The position numbers and the translations under genes are program-made. This document shows, in pieces, positions 43,146 through 52,226 of a stretch of DNA of 64,000 bases. The stretch covers positions 1 to 64,000 of the forward strand of contig CAZFER010000014.1 in assembly GCA_964517495.1 (NCBI GenBank), read 5' to 3'. Source of the stretch: CAZFER01 sp964517495 (lineage in GTDB: Bacteria; Hinthialibacterota; Hinthialibacteria; Hinthialibacterales; Hinthialibacteraceae). The notes under the pieces were generated by a model. It was not told where the DNA came from and did not search any database. It worked only from the letters and a program-made list of their open reading frames with translations. Position 1 is the first letter of the stretch. Every line of letters starts with the position of its first letter.

Positions 43146-44678
43146 TCAATACCTTACTTCTTCAGGATTAACTTCCTCAGAAAGGATGATTTTCTTTTCT
43201 TCGTGAAATGAAACTTTATCCGGGAAATTAAGATTGTATGTTTGCTTCCCTTCCACTCTGGCATAGGTTTTTATCTCCAAAGACGCCAGGCAGTGACTAA
43301 TGATGCCATTTTGACACTGATTTAAGACGATGAATGGCTGCTTTTGGTTAGAAAGGTTCGCCTTCAAATTGTTGAGCGTTAATCCATCGATTTCACAGCC
43401 AATGAATGCAGAGCGTTCTGTTTCTTTTTTACTTTTTTCATTCATCAACACATTGATATTCTCCAAAGTGACTCCATTGCAATAGGACAGGGTAATAAAG
43501 GATGGCATACGCGCAAATGTTGTGTCTCGAAAATCCCGCGTGGTGCGCCGCCCACCAACTGCTTTTTTGCGGTTGCTGTAGTCATCCACCCAATCAGCCC
43601 GCAAGGTAATATTTTGCATGGTCAGATTTTCGATCGCTTGCTCAGGCATACCTTGGATCAGTATTCCACTGCCACTGTGAATCAATATATCACGGAAGAT
43701 GATGTCCCGAATAATGCCAACCTTACTGTCTTCATGCCGCTGTTCGATATCCATAAAAATGGGATAGGGCGTCAACGGCTTTTCTTCCTCGCGCAGGTTT
43801 TCGATCGAGATGTTGGAAAACGTGATCCGCTCCATCATCGCGCCGTCCTTCATAAAAAAGCCGATGCCGGTGCGGGTATCTTTAATGGTACAATTGGAAA
43901 AATGGATATCACGAAAATCCCCCTGCGATTCAGTCCCTAACTTAATCGCGGTGGTGGTTGTTCGCAGGGTACAGTTGGTCACCACGATATTCTCGCAGGG
44001 ATAGGGTTCAGTGGTTTTGAGGACGATGCAATCATCACCGGCAACAATATCGCAGTTGGAAATATGGACATCACGGCATGAGTTGGGATCAATACCATCT
44101 GAATTTAACCTTCTTATATTGTTATAAATTTTGATACCATCGATCACCACTCGCTCGCAGCGCTTTAAATGAACAGTCCATGAATCGCTGTATAGAATGG
44201 TGATATCTCTCAACGTGATATCGTGGCTGTTTTCAAACAGCAACACACCAACCCGAAAGGGTGGGCGTTCAGGCACACCCCATCGGCTCCCATAATCAGC
44301 CACTCCCTGCCCATGAATAGTCCCCAGGCCGGTAATGGCAATATGCTCAACACCATCGGCTCGCAACAAGCGGCCAGAGCCACTTCCGGAATAATCACTC
44401 GGATTGGTGCTGGCCCATAAAGTGGCACCAGCGGATAGATGCAGAGTGACATGGCTTTTCAAATGTATCTCACCCGAGTAATAATCTCCAGCAGGAAAAT
44501 AAATCGTCCCACCTCCCGCCTGGTGGCATTCATCAATCGCTTGCTGAATGTAAGCTTGCGCTGATTGTTCTTTTGTGCCTTCTGCTCCATAAGCCGTTAC
44601 ATCATATATTGAGGCATGCACGATACTTGAGAATACGAGTAAGAATGCAAACAATATGCAAAAATAGAATCGTTTCAT
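43146..44678 (-). CDS. secreted polygalacturonase-like glycosidase, GH28
   Basis: A 510-residue pectin-degrading beta-helix enzyme hydrolysing polygalacturonan or rhamnogalacturonan. A signal peptide covers about 1-21. The early YDVTAYGAEG start, the AGGGTIYFPAGDYYSG strand, and the catalytic block NSDGIDPNSCRDV followed by AGDDCIVLK (Asp residues of the NTD and DD motifs) are GH28 features. The G/QGH position shows a TTTAIKLGTESQGD variation as in exo-acting members. The start at 44678 follows GGAGG; a 22-codon extension is unlikely. It lies close to GH127 and 20 kb from uxaB. Confidence 0.88.
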   Translation of the reverse strand: MKRFYFCILFAFLLVFSSIVHASIYDVTAYGAEGTKEQSAQAYIQQAIDECHQAGGGTIYFPAGDYYSGEIHLKSHVTLHLSAGATLWASTNPSDYSGSGSGRLLRADGVEHIAITGLGTIHGQGVADYGSRWGVPERPPFRVGVLLFENSHDITLRDITILYSDSWTVHLKRCERVVIDGIKIYNNIRRLNSDGIDPNSCRDVHISNCDIVAGDDCIVLKTTEPYPCENIVVTNCTLRTTTTAIKLGTESQGDFRDIHFSNCTIKDTRTGIGFFMKDGAMMERITFSNISIENLREEEKPLTPYPIFMDIEQRHEDSKVGIIRDIIFRDILIHSGSGILIQGMPEQAIENLTMQNITLRADWVDDYSNRKKAVGGRRTTRDFRDTTFARMPSFITLSYCNGVTLENINVLMNEKSKKETERSAFIGCEIDGLTLNNLKANLSNQKQPFIVLNQCQNGIISHCLASLEIKTYARVEGKQTYNLNFPDKVSFHEEKKIILSEEVNPEEVRY

Positions 44679-44803
44679 CGTTTTGGTTCCTCCGAATTTT
44701 GAGCAATCTTTTAATATCGAATCATCTGCTATCCCGTCATTCACCTATATCATCCATCCTGTCGCTTTTAACTGGGCCAATTCATTTACTGATTTCTTCG
44801 GAT

Positions 44804-45107
44804 TTACGAACAAATTCCCCATAACCTTAATTTATCTTCCTTGGCACTAAAATACTCACGATCCTCACGAATTAAATCTGTGCTATCAATGGTCTGAGAA
44901 GCCATGTTCTCAACTAAAGCATCAGCCTTCCGGATAAATTCTTTCAATTGGCGTTTATGCTCTTGATCGGTGTGATTTTTCTTTCGTTGGAAATGTTTTC
45001 TTATCGATATAAATCCTATATTCTTCTGCCAATTAGTCAAGATTTTCCAGGAAAGCAGGATCGATCCCCTCTTCCTTCGTCTGGAATTCAACCGTAATTT
45101 CAGTCAT
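44804..45107 (-). pseudogene. small antitoxin-like gene with a stop and a frameshift
   Basis: ATG 45107, with GGAGACATATA upstream, begins MTEITVEFQTKEEGIDPAFL and meets a TAA after LENLD. The same frame continues LAEEYRIYIDKKTF. Past a frameshift (about 44985-44995) a second frame reads KRQLKEFIRKADALVENM and ends with STDLIREDREYF. Ends of the type SxDLIREDRE are typical of small antitoxin proteins. The two lesions would both need repair to give about 100 residues. No toxin gene is adjacent. Confidence 0.5.
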
Positions 45108-45282
45108 TATATGTCTCCTTGCCTTCGTCTTCGCTATCATTATATCATCGTAATAATGAACTAGCGAGTTCAAATATATTTAACCATCATGATTTCTTCT
45201 GGCAGAACTCTCTTTAAGGGATAGACAATCCCGATCCTTCCCGTACAATCGCTTCAACATGTAAAATAGGAGATAAAACATC

Positions 45283-47109
45283 ATGCTACAACGATTTCTA
45301 CTCTCTTTCTTAATGGGATTAATCCTTTTGCCTTTGCTTGCACCAGGTCTTAACAATCTTTCATATGCCGACTCCCCTGAACCGCGCATTGATTTACATC
45401 AAGTCAATGTAGGGGGCGAAATTGGCAGGCGGATTGATATCACCATTAATAATAATCTGCTGGTCTTGGATGCGGATAAGGATTTTCTCCTTCCTTTTCA
45501 AACCCGGGACCGCAAGGGTGGTTATATCGGGCTGGGGAAATTGATTGACAGCGCCGTCCGCTTGGCAGCTTATTCCCAACATGAAGAATTGATCGCGCTT
45601 AAAAAACACATTGTAGATGAAACGTTGAAAACCCAGGAGGCCGATGGATACATAGGCATGTTCGCCCCGGGTAAACGAATGTGGGCGCTTTGGGATATTC
45701 ATGAAATGGCCTATCTGGTGAATGGGCTGGTTTCAGACTACCACTTTTTTGGCGAGCAAAAATCATTGGATGCCGCTAAAAAGTTGATGGATTACATCAT
45801 GCGCCGCTGGCAGAAAAATCCGGATGGTTTGAAAGGCATATCCATCACCGTGTTTATGGCGGTCACCGGGTTGGAAGAAACCCTATTAATGCTATATGAC
45901 GCAACACAAGATAAGCGCTATTTGGATTTCTGCATCAATTTTCGTGAGCTTCCTCAATGGGATTATCCCATCGTACAGGGGCGCTGGGGAAAAATCGGCG
46001 GTCATGCTTACGCTTTCTTCCATCGCTGCCTTGCCCAGTTGCGTCTGCATCAGATTCAACCATCAGAGCGATTGTTAAGCCAAACAGAAAAGGCCCTTCA
46101 CTTTCTTAACCATAATAACGGCTTGCTGATCAACGGGGTTTGCAGCCAGCATGAATGCTGGCACGACACCCAGGACGGCACGGAAGGATTAGGTGAGACC
46201 TGTTCTACAGCTTATCTAATACGGGTGCTGGATGAACTCATCGGCATGGAACATAAGTCGTTCTACGGCGACATGATGGAACGGGCCATTTACAATGGGC
46301 TGTTTGCTGCGCAGTCGCCGGATGGACGGCGAATTCGTTATTACGTCCCCTTTGAAGGAAAGCGGGAATATTTCCACGGGGATACATATTGCTGCCCTTG
46401 CAACTACCGCCGTATAATCGCTGAACTCCCTTCCATGATTTATTATCGCATGAACGATGGAGTGGCCATCAATCTCTTCACCCCTTCAAAGGCCAACATA
46501 CCCTTTCCCCATGATAATACCGTCACCATTCGACAGGAAACAGATTACCCCAATTCCGGGAAAGTTCGCATTTTTGTCAAATCGAAAAAACTGATAACAT
46601 TTCCTCTGTATATCCGAATACCAACTTGGTGTAAAAATGCCTCTCTCTCCCTTGATAATCAACAAATTGAATTATCCGTGAAGCCAGGGGGATTCTATTG
46701 CCTCGAAAAAACCTGGGGAAAAGAAATCCAACTCACGCTTGCTATGGAGATGCCCTTTCGCTTCATCATAGGACGAAGAGCTCAGGCGGGGCGGGTGGCG
46801 GTCATGCGCGGCCCTCAATTGTATTGCCTGAATCCCTCACGAAATGATGAATTAGGCGATGCCGATTTGCGGCAAATAATAATCGATCCCAACACGCTCG
46901 AAGGCCCCTTCCCCGATGACACAATCAGGCCGGATGGAATGGCGTGCACCATTAAAGGCTGGCGAAAAATGGGATTCACCACCGGTGGAAACCACCAATT
47001 TAAAATAACCTTGACAGAATTTCCTGATCCCGCTGGTGAAGCCACTTACTTCCGTATACGCAAACTCGGGCGTGTGGGAGAAAAGGATGAATTAATATTT
47101 AACGAATAA
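45283..47109 (+). CDS. secreted beta-L-arabinofuranosidase-like enzyme, GH127
   Basis: A 608-residue protein with a signal peptide (about 1-29) and an (alpha/alpha)6 barrel. GH127 signatures: GKLIDSAVRLAAYSQ, EADGYIGMF, ETCSTAYLIRVLDEL (acid/base Glu region), and the zinc/cysteine site YCCPCNYRR, whose Cys acts as nucleophile with Glu and Zn ligands. C-terminal beta-sandwiches follow from about 430. It would release beta-L-arabinofuranose from hydroxyproline- or pectin-linked arabinans, acting together with GH51. The ATG follows AGGAGAT. The sugar-operon aminotransferase begins 4 bases after its stop, which may be coincidence or shared transcription. Confidence 0.88.
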   Translation: MLQRFLLSFLMGLILLPLLAPGLNNLSYADSPEPRIDLHQVNVGGEIGRRIDITINNNLLVLDADKDFLLPFQTRDRKGGYIGLGKLIDSAVRLAAYSQHEELIALKKHIVDETLKTQEADGYIGMFAPGKRMWALWDIHEMAYLVNGLVSDYHFFGEQKSLDAAKKLMDYIMRRWQKNPDGLKGISITVFMAVTGLEETLLMLYDATQDKRYLDFCINFRELPQWDYPIVQGRWGKIGGHAYAFFHRCLAQLRLHQIQPSERLLSQTEKALHFLNHNNGLLINGVCSQHECWHDTQDGTEGLGETCSTAYLIRVLDELIGMEHKSFYGDMMERAIYNGLFAAQSPDGRRIRYYVPFEGKREYFHGDTYCCPCNYRRIIAELPSMIYYRMNDGVAINLFTPSKANIPFPHDNTVTIRQETDYPNSGKVRIFVKSKKLITFPLYIRIPTWCKNASLSLDNQQIELSVKPGGFYCLEKTWGKEIQLTLAMEMPFRFIIGRRAQAGRVAVMRGPQLYCLNPSRNDELGDADLRQIIIDPNTLEGPFPDDTIRPDGMACTIKGWRKMGFTTGGNHQFKITLTEFPDPAGEATYFRIRKLGRVGEKDELIFNE

Positions 47110-47113
47110 CACG

Positions 47114-48217
47114 ATGAAAATCCCTTTCTTAACACTTCAGCAACAAATTCAATCGTTGCGCAATGAGATAGATGAAGCTGTCCACCGGGTTTTGGATAGT
47201 GGGCGCTTTCTATTTGGAAAAGAACTGGAATCATTCGAACAGGAATTCGCCCAGTATTGTTCCGCTGATTATTGCGCAGGTGTTGCCAGTGGGACTGATG
47301 CGCTCATCCTGGCATTACGTGCGCTTGATATTGGACCGGATGATGAAGTGATCACAGTACCAAATTCCTTCATCGCCACAACCCTCGCAATTCGGCATGT
47401 GGGAGCAAAACCTGTTTTCGTCGATGTTGAACCTCAGGGATTCTTGATGAACCCGAACCTCATTAAACAAACTATCACGATAAACACCAAAGCAATCCTC
47501 CCTGTTCATCTGTTCGGCCAACCAGCGGATATGCACACCATTTCAGACATTTCACATGCCCATAATTTAAAAATCATCGAAGATGCCGCTCAATCTCTTG
47601 GCGCAAAGGATCAGAGGCTTCCCCTTGGTGAACACTCACATGCAGTGGCTTACAGTTTTTATCCTACGAAGAATATGGGATCCTTTGGAGACGGCGGGGC
47701 TATCACAACAAAGCACAAGATGGTCGATCATACAGTACGCTCTCTGCGATTTTATGGGATGGAATCAACAGAATCATCCACTCGCTTGGGATATAACAGC
47801 CGTTTGGATGAAATCCAATGCGCAATTTTACGGATTAAATTGAAATATGTGGAATCATGGAACCAACGCCGGCGTGATATGGCATCGCGTTATATCAACA
47901 ATCTTTCCAGCCTGCCACTCACACTACCGTACCCCTTACCTAAACGTGATCATGTCTACCATCTTTTTGTCATCCAAACCCCGGACCGTGATGCCTTAAA
48001 ATGTTATCTGGAGAAATATGGTATTGAAACGAAAATCCATTATCCCATCCCTATCCATTTGCAGCCAGCCATGCGCGATTTAGGTTATCAGGAAGGTGAT
48101 TTTCCCGTATGTGAAAAAGCAGTGTGTGATTCACTGAGCTTACCGTTATATCCTGAGTTAACCAACGATACAATTGATAAAATTTCGATGGTGATTAAAG
48201 AATTCTTTAACCGTTGA
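47114..48217 (+). CDS. DegT/DnrJ/EryC1 sugar aminotransferase
   Basis: A 367-residue PLP-dependent enzyme that adds an amino group to a nucleotide-linked keto-sugar. The PLP site is SFYPTKNMGSFGDGGA (Lys near residue 186), with GVASGTDALILALRAL at the phosphate-binding loop and EDAAQSLGA with the ring-stacking Asp. C-terminal residues YGIETKIHYPIPIHLQP match the family. Length is normal. Its close relatives supply amino sugars for lipopolysaccharide or flagellin glycan. A strong palindrome and about 240 bases separate it from the following SDR gene, so it may be its own unit. Confidence 0.92.
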   Translation: MKIPFLTLQQQIQSLRNEIDEAVHRVLDSGRFLFGKELESFEQEFAQYCSADYCAGVASGTDALILALRALDIGPDDEVITVPNSFIATTLAIRHVGAKPVFVDVEPQGFLMNPNLIKQTITINTKAILPVHLFGQPADMHTISDISHAHNLKIIEDAAQSLGAKDQRLPLGEHSHAVAYSFYPTKNMGSFGDGGAITTKHKMVDHTVRSLRFYGMESTESSTRLGYNSRLDEIQCAILRIKLKYVESWNQRRRDMASRYINNLSSLPLTLPYPLPKRDHVYHLFVIQTPDRDALKCYLEKYGIETKIHYPIPIHLQPAMRDLGYQEGDFPVCEKAVCDSLSLPLYPELTNDTIDKISMVIKEFFNR

Positions 48218-48319
48218 ATTTAGAAATAATGAAGGGTGGATTTATATCCATTGTCACGAACATAAACGGGAGGGCGAATCTCTTGATGAACTGTTATAAG
48301 CGGAAACGGCTCGGTGGAA

Positions 48320-48375
48320 GAGATTGTCTCAAAACGGGGTTGACCTATGTGTCAACCCCGTTTTGAGACAATCTC
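48320..48375. repeat. 25-bp perfect palindrome, possibly mobile, inserted in another repeat
   Basis: GAGATTGTCTCAAAACGGGGTTGAC (48320-48344) is an exact inverted copy of 48351-48375, loop CTATGT. The arm and loop recur in decayed form at 31176. It is flanked by CGGCTCGGTGGAA and CCTCGCCCTACC, the two halves of a block resembling 13765-13789, as if inserted there. The 240-base gap holds no gene. Confidence 0.75.
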
Positions 48376-48458
48376 AGGAACCTCGCCCTACCAATTCAAG
48401 AGTCCAACATCTTTTTAAATTAATGACCTTGGTTTTATAATCCGCTCGAAACAATATC

Positions 48459-49478
48459 ATGATCATGAATATATTAATGGAATCATTTTTCAACCAAAAA
48501 CACGTTCTAATCACCGGTGGACTGGGATTCGTCGGTTCAAACCTGGCCAATCAATTGGTTAAACTTGGTGCGCAAGTCACTTTGCTCGATAGCATGCTTC
48601 CTCTTTATGGGGGGAATCTTTTTAATATCGAGCCAATTAAAGATCGCGTGCGGGTTAACTTTTCGGATATTCGTGACCGCCCTTCAATGAATTACCTGGT
48701 CCAGCATCAGGATTTGATTTTCCACCTTGCCGGTCAGGTCAGCCATGTTGATAGCGTGCTTGATCCCTTTTCCGATGTGGAAATCAATATCAATGGCACA
48801 CTGGCATTGCTGGAAGCGTGCCGGGAGTTTAATCCCAAGGCTAAAATCATTTTCACCGGTACCCGCGGCCAATATGGTTCCACCGTCTCCCTGCCTGTCG
48901 ATGAAGATGCACCAACCAATCCCAAAGGGATTTACGCCATCACCAATTTGGCCGGAGAAAAGATCATATTGATGTATCACAATGTTCACAACGTACCTGG
49001 TGTTTGCCTTCGCATTACCAACACATACGGCCCACGCCATCATATGAAGCATAACCGATATGGAGTGGTGAATTGGTTTATCCGGCTGGCATTGGATAAT
49101 CAAACCATCCCCATTATGGGCGATGGCACCATTATCCGTGATTACCTCTATATAGACGATTTGGTTGAGGCTTTACTGTATGTTGCATCGACGGATGAAG
49201 CATATGGAAAAATCTATAATGTCGGCACTGGCGTTCCCACAAATTTTAATCAACTAGGAAAATTAATCGTTGAATTGGCAAAATCAGGCCGTTGTAAAAA
49301 GGCACCTTTTTCACAAGAAAGAAAACATGTTGAACCCGGCCATTATTATGCGGATATCTCAAAAATCAAAAGCGAACTTGGTTGGCACCCTAAATCCTCA
49401 CTACGTGAAGGTTTAATCAAGACTATTGACTACTACCGCCAATACCGCTCACACTATTGGAGTTCCAACCATGAATGA
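48459..49478 (+). CDS. extended short-chain dehydrogenase (nucleotide-sugar epimerase/dehydratase)
   Basis: A 339-residue NAD-binding SDR. The Rossmann motif is ITGGLGFVGSNLANQL (about 19-34); the C-terminal half has GDGTIIRDYLYIDDLVEAL and NVGTGVPTNFNQLG, as in GalE/RmlB relatives. The active-site motif reads YAITNLAGEK, so the usual YxxxK has Asn in place of Lys, which may mean altered catalysis or a subfamily feature. Several in-frame ATG codons exist; ATG 48459 is the longest. The stop overlaps the next gene by 8 bases, starting an overlapping operon that runs to 52870. Confidence 0.85.
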   Translation: MIMNILMESFFNQKHVLITGGLGFVGSNLANQLVKLGAQVTLLDSMLPLYGGNLFNIEPIKDRVRVNFSDIRDRPSMNYLVQHQDLIFHLAGQVSHVDSVLDPFSDVEININGTLALLEACREFNPKAKIIFTGTRGQYGSTVSLPVDEDAPTNPKGIYAITNLAGEKIILMYHNVHNVPGVCLRITNTYGPRHHMKHNRYGVVNWFIRLALDNQTIPIMGDGTIIRDYLYIDDLVEALLYVASTDEAYGKIYNVGTGVPTNFNQLGKLIVELAKSGRCKKAPFSQERKHVEPGHYYADISKIKSELGWHPKSSLREGLIKTIDYYRQYRSHYWSSNHE

Positions 49479-50433
49479 AGTTACGGTAATGGTCACAGCG
49501 GTGGGTTCGACTACGGGGATGTCGGTCATAAAGGGTTTACGTGGCCAAAATGAGTTTTACGTCCGCATCATTGGAACAGATATATATCCCAAAGAGACCA
49601 TTGCTGCCTCCAATTTTTGTGATCAAATATATCGCATACCCACAGCTAAAGAATCAGCTTATCTCAATACCATCTTAAATATCTGCAAACAGGAAAAAGT
49701 TCAATTGGTCATTCCAATTGTCGATGAGGAACTATACATTATTGCCCAAAATCGGAAACGATTTGAATATGAAAATATTTTGCCCATTGTTTCTGATCTA
49801 TCCGTAATTGATGTCTGTAATGATAAATTCAAAACAATTCAATGGATGCAAACTCAGGATATTCCCTGCCCCCAAACCTGTTTATTGGATGATTTGCAAT
49901 CGTGTGAGAACCTTACTTATCCCCAATTTGTTAAACCGAGAGATGGCCGAAGCAGTATAGGATGCAAACGGATTGAATCACCTCAAGAACTTGAGTTTAT
50001 TCGCCAAACATCTTCAAACTTGATTACTCAGCCTTTGCTTGAAGGGGATGAGTATACAACCGATATTCTTACTGACTTTAATGGCAAGGTTTTTTCCGTG
50101 GTTCCCAGGCTCCGGGCTGAAACCAAAGCGGGTATATCCACCAAAGGCCGAACCTGCCATGATCAACGTTTAATTAAGCGGGGAGCAACTATTGCAGAAC
50201 GCCTGCCCATTCGGGGACCAGCCAATCTTCAATGTTTTGTGAAGGATAATGAAATCACATTTTTCGAGATCAATCCACGTTTTTCGGGTGGCTTGCCATT
50301 GACAATCAAATCCGGAGTAAATGGACCGTTTTGGTTACTTAAGTTGTTTTTTGGCAGTCCTACCCCCTCTCAACATCTTCCCTTTGAAGACCTTTTCATG
50401 GCAAGATATTGGTCAGAAGTATTTCATCGTTAA
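49471..50433 (+). CDS. ATP-grasp carboxylate-amine ligase-like protein
   Basis: A 320-residue ATP-grasp enzyme resembling the CarB-like group (COG0458). The N-terminal part has a Rossmann-like VMVTAVGSTTGMSVIKGLR, and the ATP-binding parts appear as YPQFVKPRDGRSSIGCKRI, LITQPLLEGDEYTTDIL and the metal-binding FFEINPRFSGGLPL. It would form an amide or peptide bond on an acid, perhaps attaching an amino acid to a sugar. The start at 49471 with GGAG is inside the upstream stop region; an ORF extension to 49426 is not needed. Reaction unknown. Confidence 0.85.
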   Translation: MNEVTVMVTAVGSTTGMSVIKGLRGQNEFYVRIIGTDIYPKETIAASNFCDQIYRIPTAKESAYLNTILNICKQEKVQLVIPIVDEELYIIAQNRKRFEYENILPIVSDLSVIDVCNDKFKTIQWMQTQDIPCPQTCLLDDLQSCENLTYPQFVKPRDGRSSIGCKRIESPQELEFIRQTSSNLITQPLLEGDEYTTDILTDFNGKVFSVVPRLRAETKAGISTKGRTCHDQRLIKRGATIAERLPIRGPANLQCFVKDNEITFFEINPRFSGGLPLTIKSGVNGPFWLLKLFFGSPTPSQHLPFEDLFMARYWSEVFHR

Positions 50434-50460
50434 ACTTATCGATTTGTTTGGGAGATAAAC

Positions 50461-51456
50461 GTGAGCATTGAAAACATGAAAGTGTTAGTGACGGGTGGTG
50501 CTGGCTTTATCGGATCTCATGTGGTCGATGATTTGTTACAGGGCGGAGCGAACGTCATCGTTTATGATAATTTCACCTCTGGCAGCCGCGAAAATCTTCA
50601 GGCGGCTTCGCCTGATATCGAAATTATCGAGGGTGATATACTAGATACAAATATGCTTGATAACGTCATGCAAGGGGTTGATGCCGTCTCTCATCATGCT
50701 GCTCAACTGGAAATAACCCGCTGCATCGAATCCCCTCTTGAAGACTTGAAAATCAACGCGGAAGGAACGGTTAATGTACTTGAAGCGGCGAAAAACGCTG
50801 GCGTACAAAAATTGGTATATGCCTCATCAGCCTGTGTTTATGGCCAGGCACGTTTCACCCCGCAAGATGAAGATCATCCCACAAAACCAAACTGGCCCTA
50901 CGGTGTAAGTAAACTGGCAGCAGAGCATTATGCCCGTTTGTATCACTCTTATTATGGTATAGAAACCACTGGTTTGCGTTATGCCATTGTTTACGGCCCC
51001 CGAGAGTGGTATGGACGCGTACTAACTGCCTTTCTACGCCGCGCGTTGGATGGAAAACCACCCGTTGTATGGGGTGGTAGTCAAATCCGCGACTTTATCT
51101 TTGTTGATGATGTGGTTCGCTGCCATCGACGTTGTTTGGAACAAGAAGGATTGGGATTTGATATATATAATGTATCCTCAGGTGTAGGCACCTCGATACA
51201 TGAATTGGCTGAGTTAATCTGTTCTCTTTTTGATTTGGATGAACCACTCTACGAAGATGTGCAAGAAGGTGAAATCTCCAGCATGGTTGAAGGGCGAATG
51301 CGCCTCCCTGCTGAACTGAAACAAATGATATTGGATAACGAAGAAGCCGAACAGGTGCTGGGGTGGTCCCCCAAGGTCAGTTTGGAAGAAGGAATTCAGC
51401 GGGAAATGGAATGGCTGAAAGAAAACCTCCATCGTTGGACCCAAATGCAGTATTAA
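50461..51456 (+). CDS. NAD-dependent sugar epimerase/dehydratase
   Basis: A 331-residue extended SDR of the GalE/UDP-glucuronate epimerase type. The NAD motif VTGGAGFIGSHVVDDLL (about 11-27) is intact, and the catalytic motif YGVSKLAAE has both Tyr and Lys. GSQIRDFIFVDDVVRC and NVSSGVGTSI follow. It starts with GTG at 50461, with GGGAG upstream. It lies 27 bases after the ATP-grasp gene. Substrate most likely a UDP- or GDP-hexose. The C-terminal third has several acidic residues. Confidence 0.9.
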   Translation: MSIENMKVLVTGGAGFIGSHVVDDLLQGGANVIVYDNFTSGSRENLQAASPDIEIIEGDILDTNMLDNVMQGVDAVSHHAAQLEITRCIESPLEDLKINAEGTVNVLEAAKNAGVQKLVYASSACVYGQARFTPQDEDHPTKPNWPYGVSKLAAEHYARLYHSYYGIETTGLRYAIVYGPREWYGRVLTAFLRRALDGKPPVVWGGSQIRDFIFVDDVVRCHRRCLEQEGLGFDIYNVSSGVGTSIHELAELICSLFDLDEPLYEDVQEGEISSMVEGRMRLPAELKQMILDNEEAEQVLGWSPKVSLEEGIQREMEWLKENLHRWTQMQY

Positions 51457-51473
51457 CAGAGTGTTACTGAAAT

Positions 51474-52226
51474 ATGAATGAGCAAGTTTATCTGGAAAAA
51501 TCTGCCCAATGGTATGGTTCAGATCAAGGATTCAAACGAGATTGGGGCGAGTTTCATAAACGGCTGATGACATACCGTTTCCAGACTATCGAACCTTGGC
51601 TAAAAGGAAAGATATGTCTGGAACTTGGGACAGCCGATGGTGAATCAACCCAATATCTATTCCGTTATTTTGACCATGTACATGCCGTGGAAGGCGCTCA
51701 ACATTTCGCCGATTTGATTTCTCAACGTTTCCAATCATACCTAAAATCTGGAAAATTAACCATTTATAATCAATCGTTTGAATCATTTAATCCAAATTTT
51801 CAATTTGATATCATACTGGCAATGCATATCTTGGAACATCTTGAAAATCCTATCGATTTCCTGCATAAAATTCGAAATTATTTAAAAAAAAATGGAAAAT
51901 TAATCGCTATGGTACCTAACGCCCTCTCCCTTCATCGGCTTGCTGCCGTTAAAATGGGTTTGTTAAACCGTCCTCATTCATTGAACGATCAAGACAAGCA
52001 GCTGGGCCATCGGCGGGTTTATTATCCAGACCAATTAATTGACCATCTTCAACAGTCAGGATTGTCCGTAATCGATCATGGTGGAATATTTCTTAAGCCA
52101 CTGACAAACAAGCAGATACAGGATCATTGGACGGAATCAATGATGGATGCATTCTATCAACTTGGAAAGGATTTCCCCTCGAACGCGGCGGAAATATATG
52201 CCATATGCAAAAACAACCCTTCCTGA
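51474..52226 (+). CDS. class I SAM-dependent methyltransferase
   Basis: A 250-residue methyltransferase of the Methyltransf_11/23 type. Motif I is CLELGTADGESTQYL (about 43-57), with acidic residue after VHAVEG; motif IV region FDIILAMHILEHLENPIDFL is typical of sugar or small-molecule methyltransferases. Its stop overlaps the HAD gene by 22 bases. Located in the sugar operon, so it may methylate a sugar of the flagellar or surface glycan. Target inferred. Confidence 0.88.
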   Translation: MNEQVYLEKSAQWYGSDQGFKRDWGEFHKRLMTYRFQTIEPWLKGKICLELGTADGESTQYLFRYFDHVHAVEGAQHFADLISQRFQSYLKSGKLTIYNQSFESFNPNFQFDIILAMHILEHLENPIDFLHKIRNYLKKNGKLIAMVPNALSLHRLAAVKMGLLNRPHSLNDQDKQLGHRRVYYPDQLIDHLQQSGLSVIDHGGIFLKPLTNKQIQDHWTESMMDAFYQLGKDFPSNAAEIYAICKNNPS

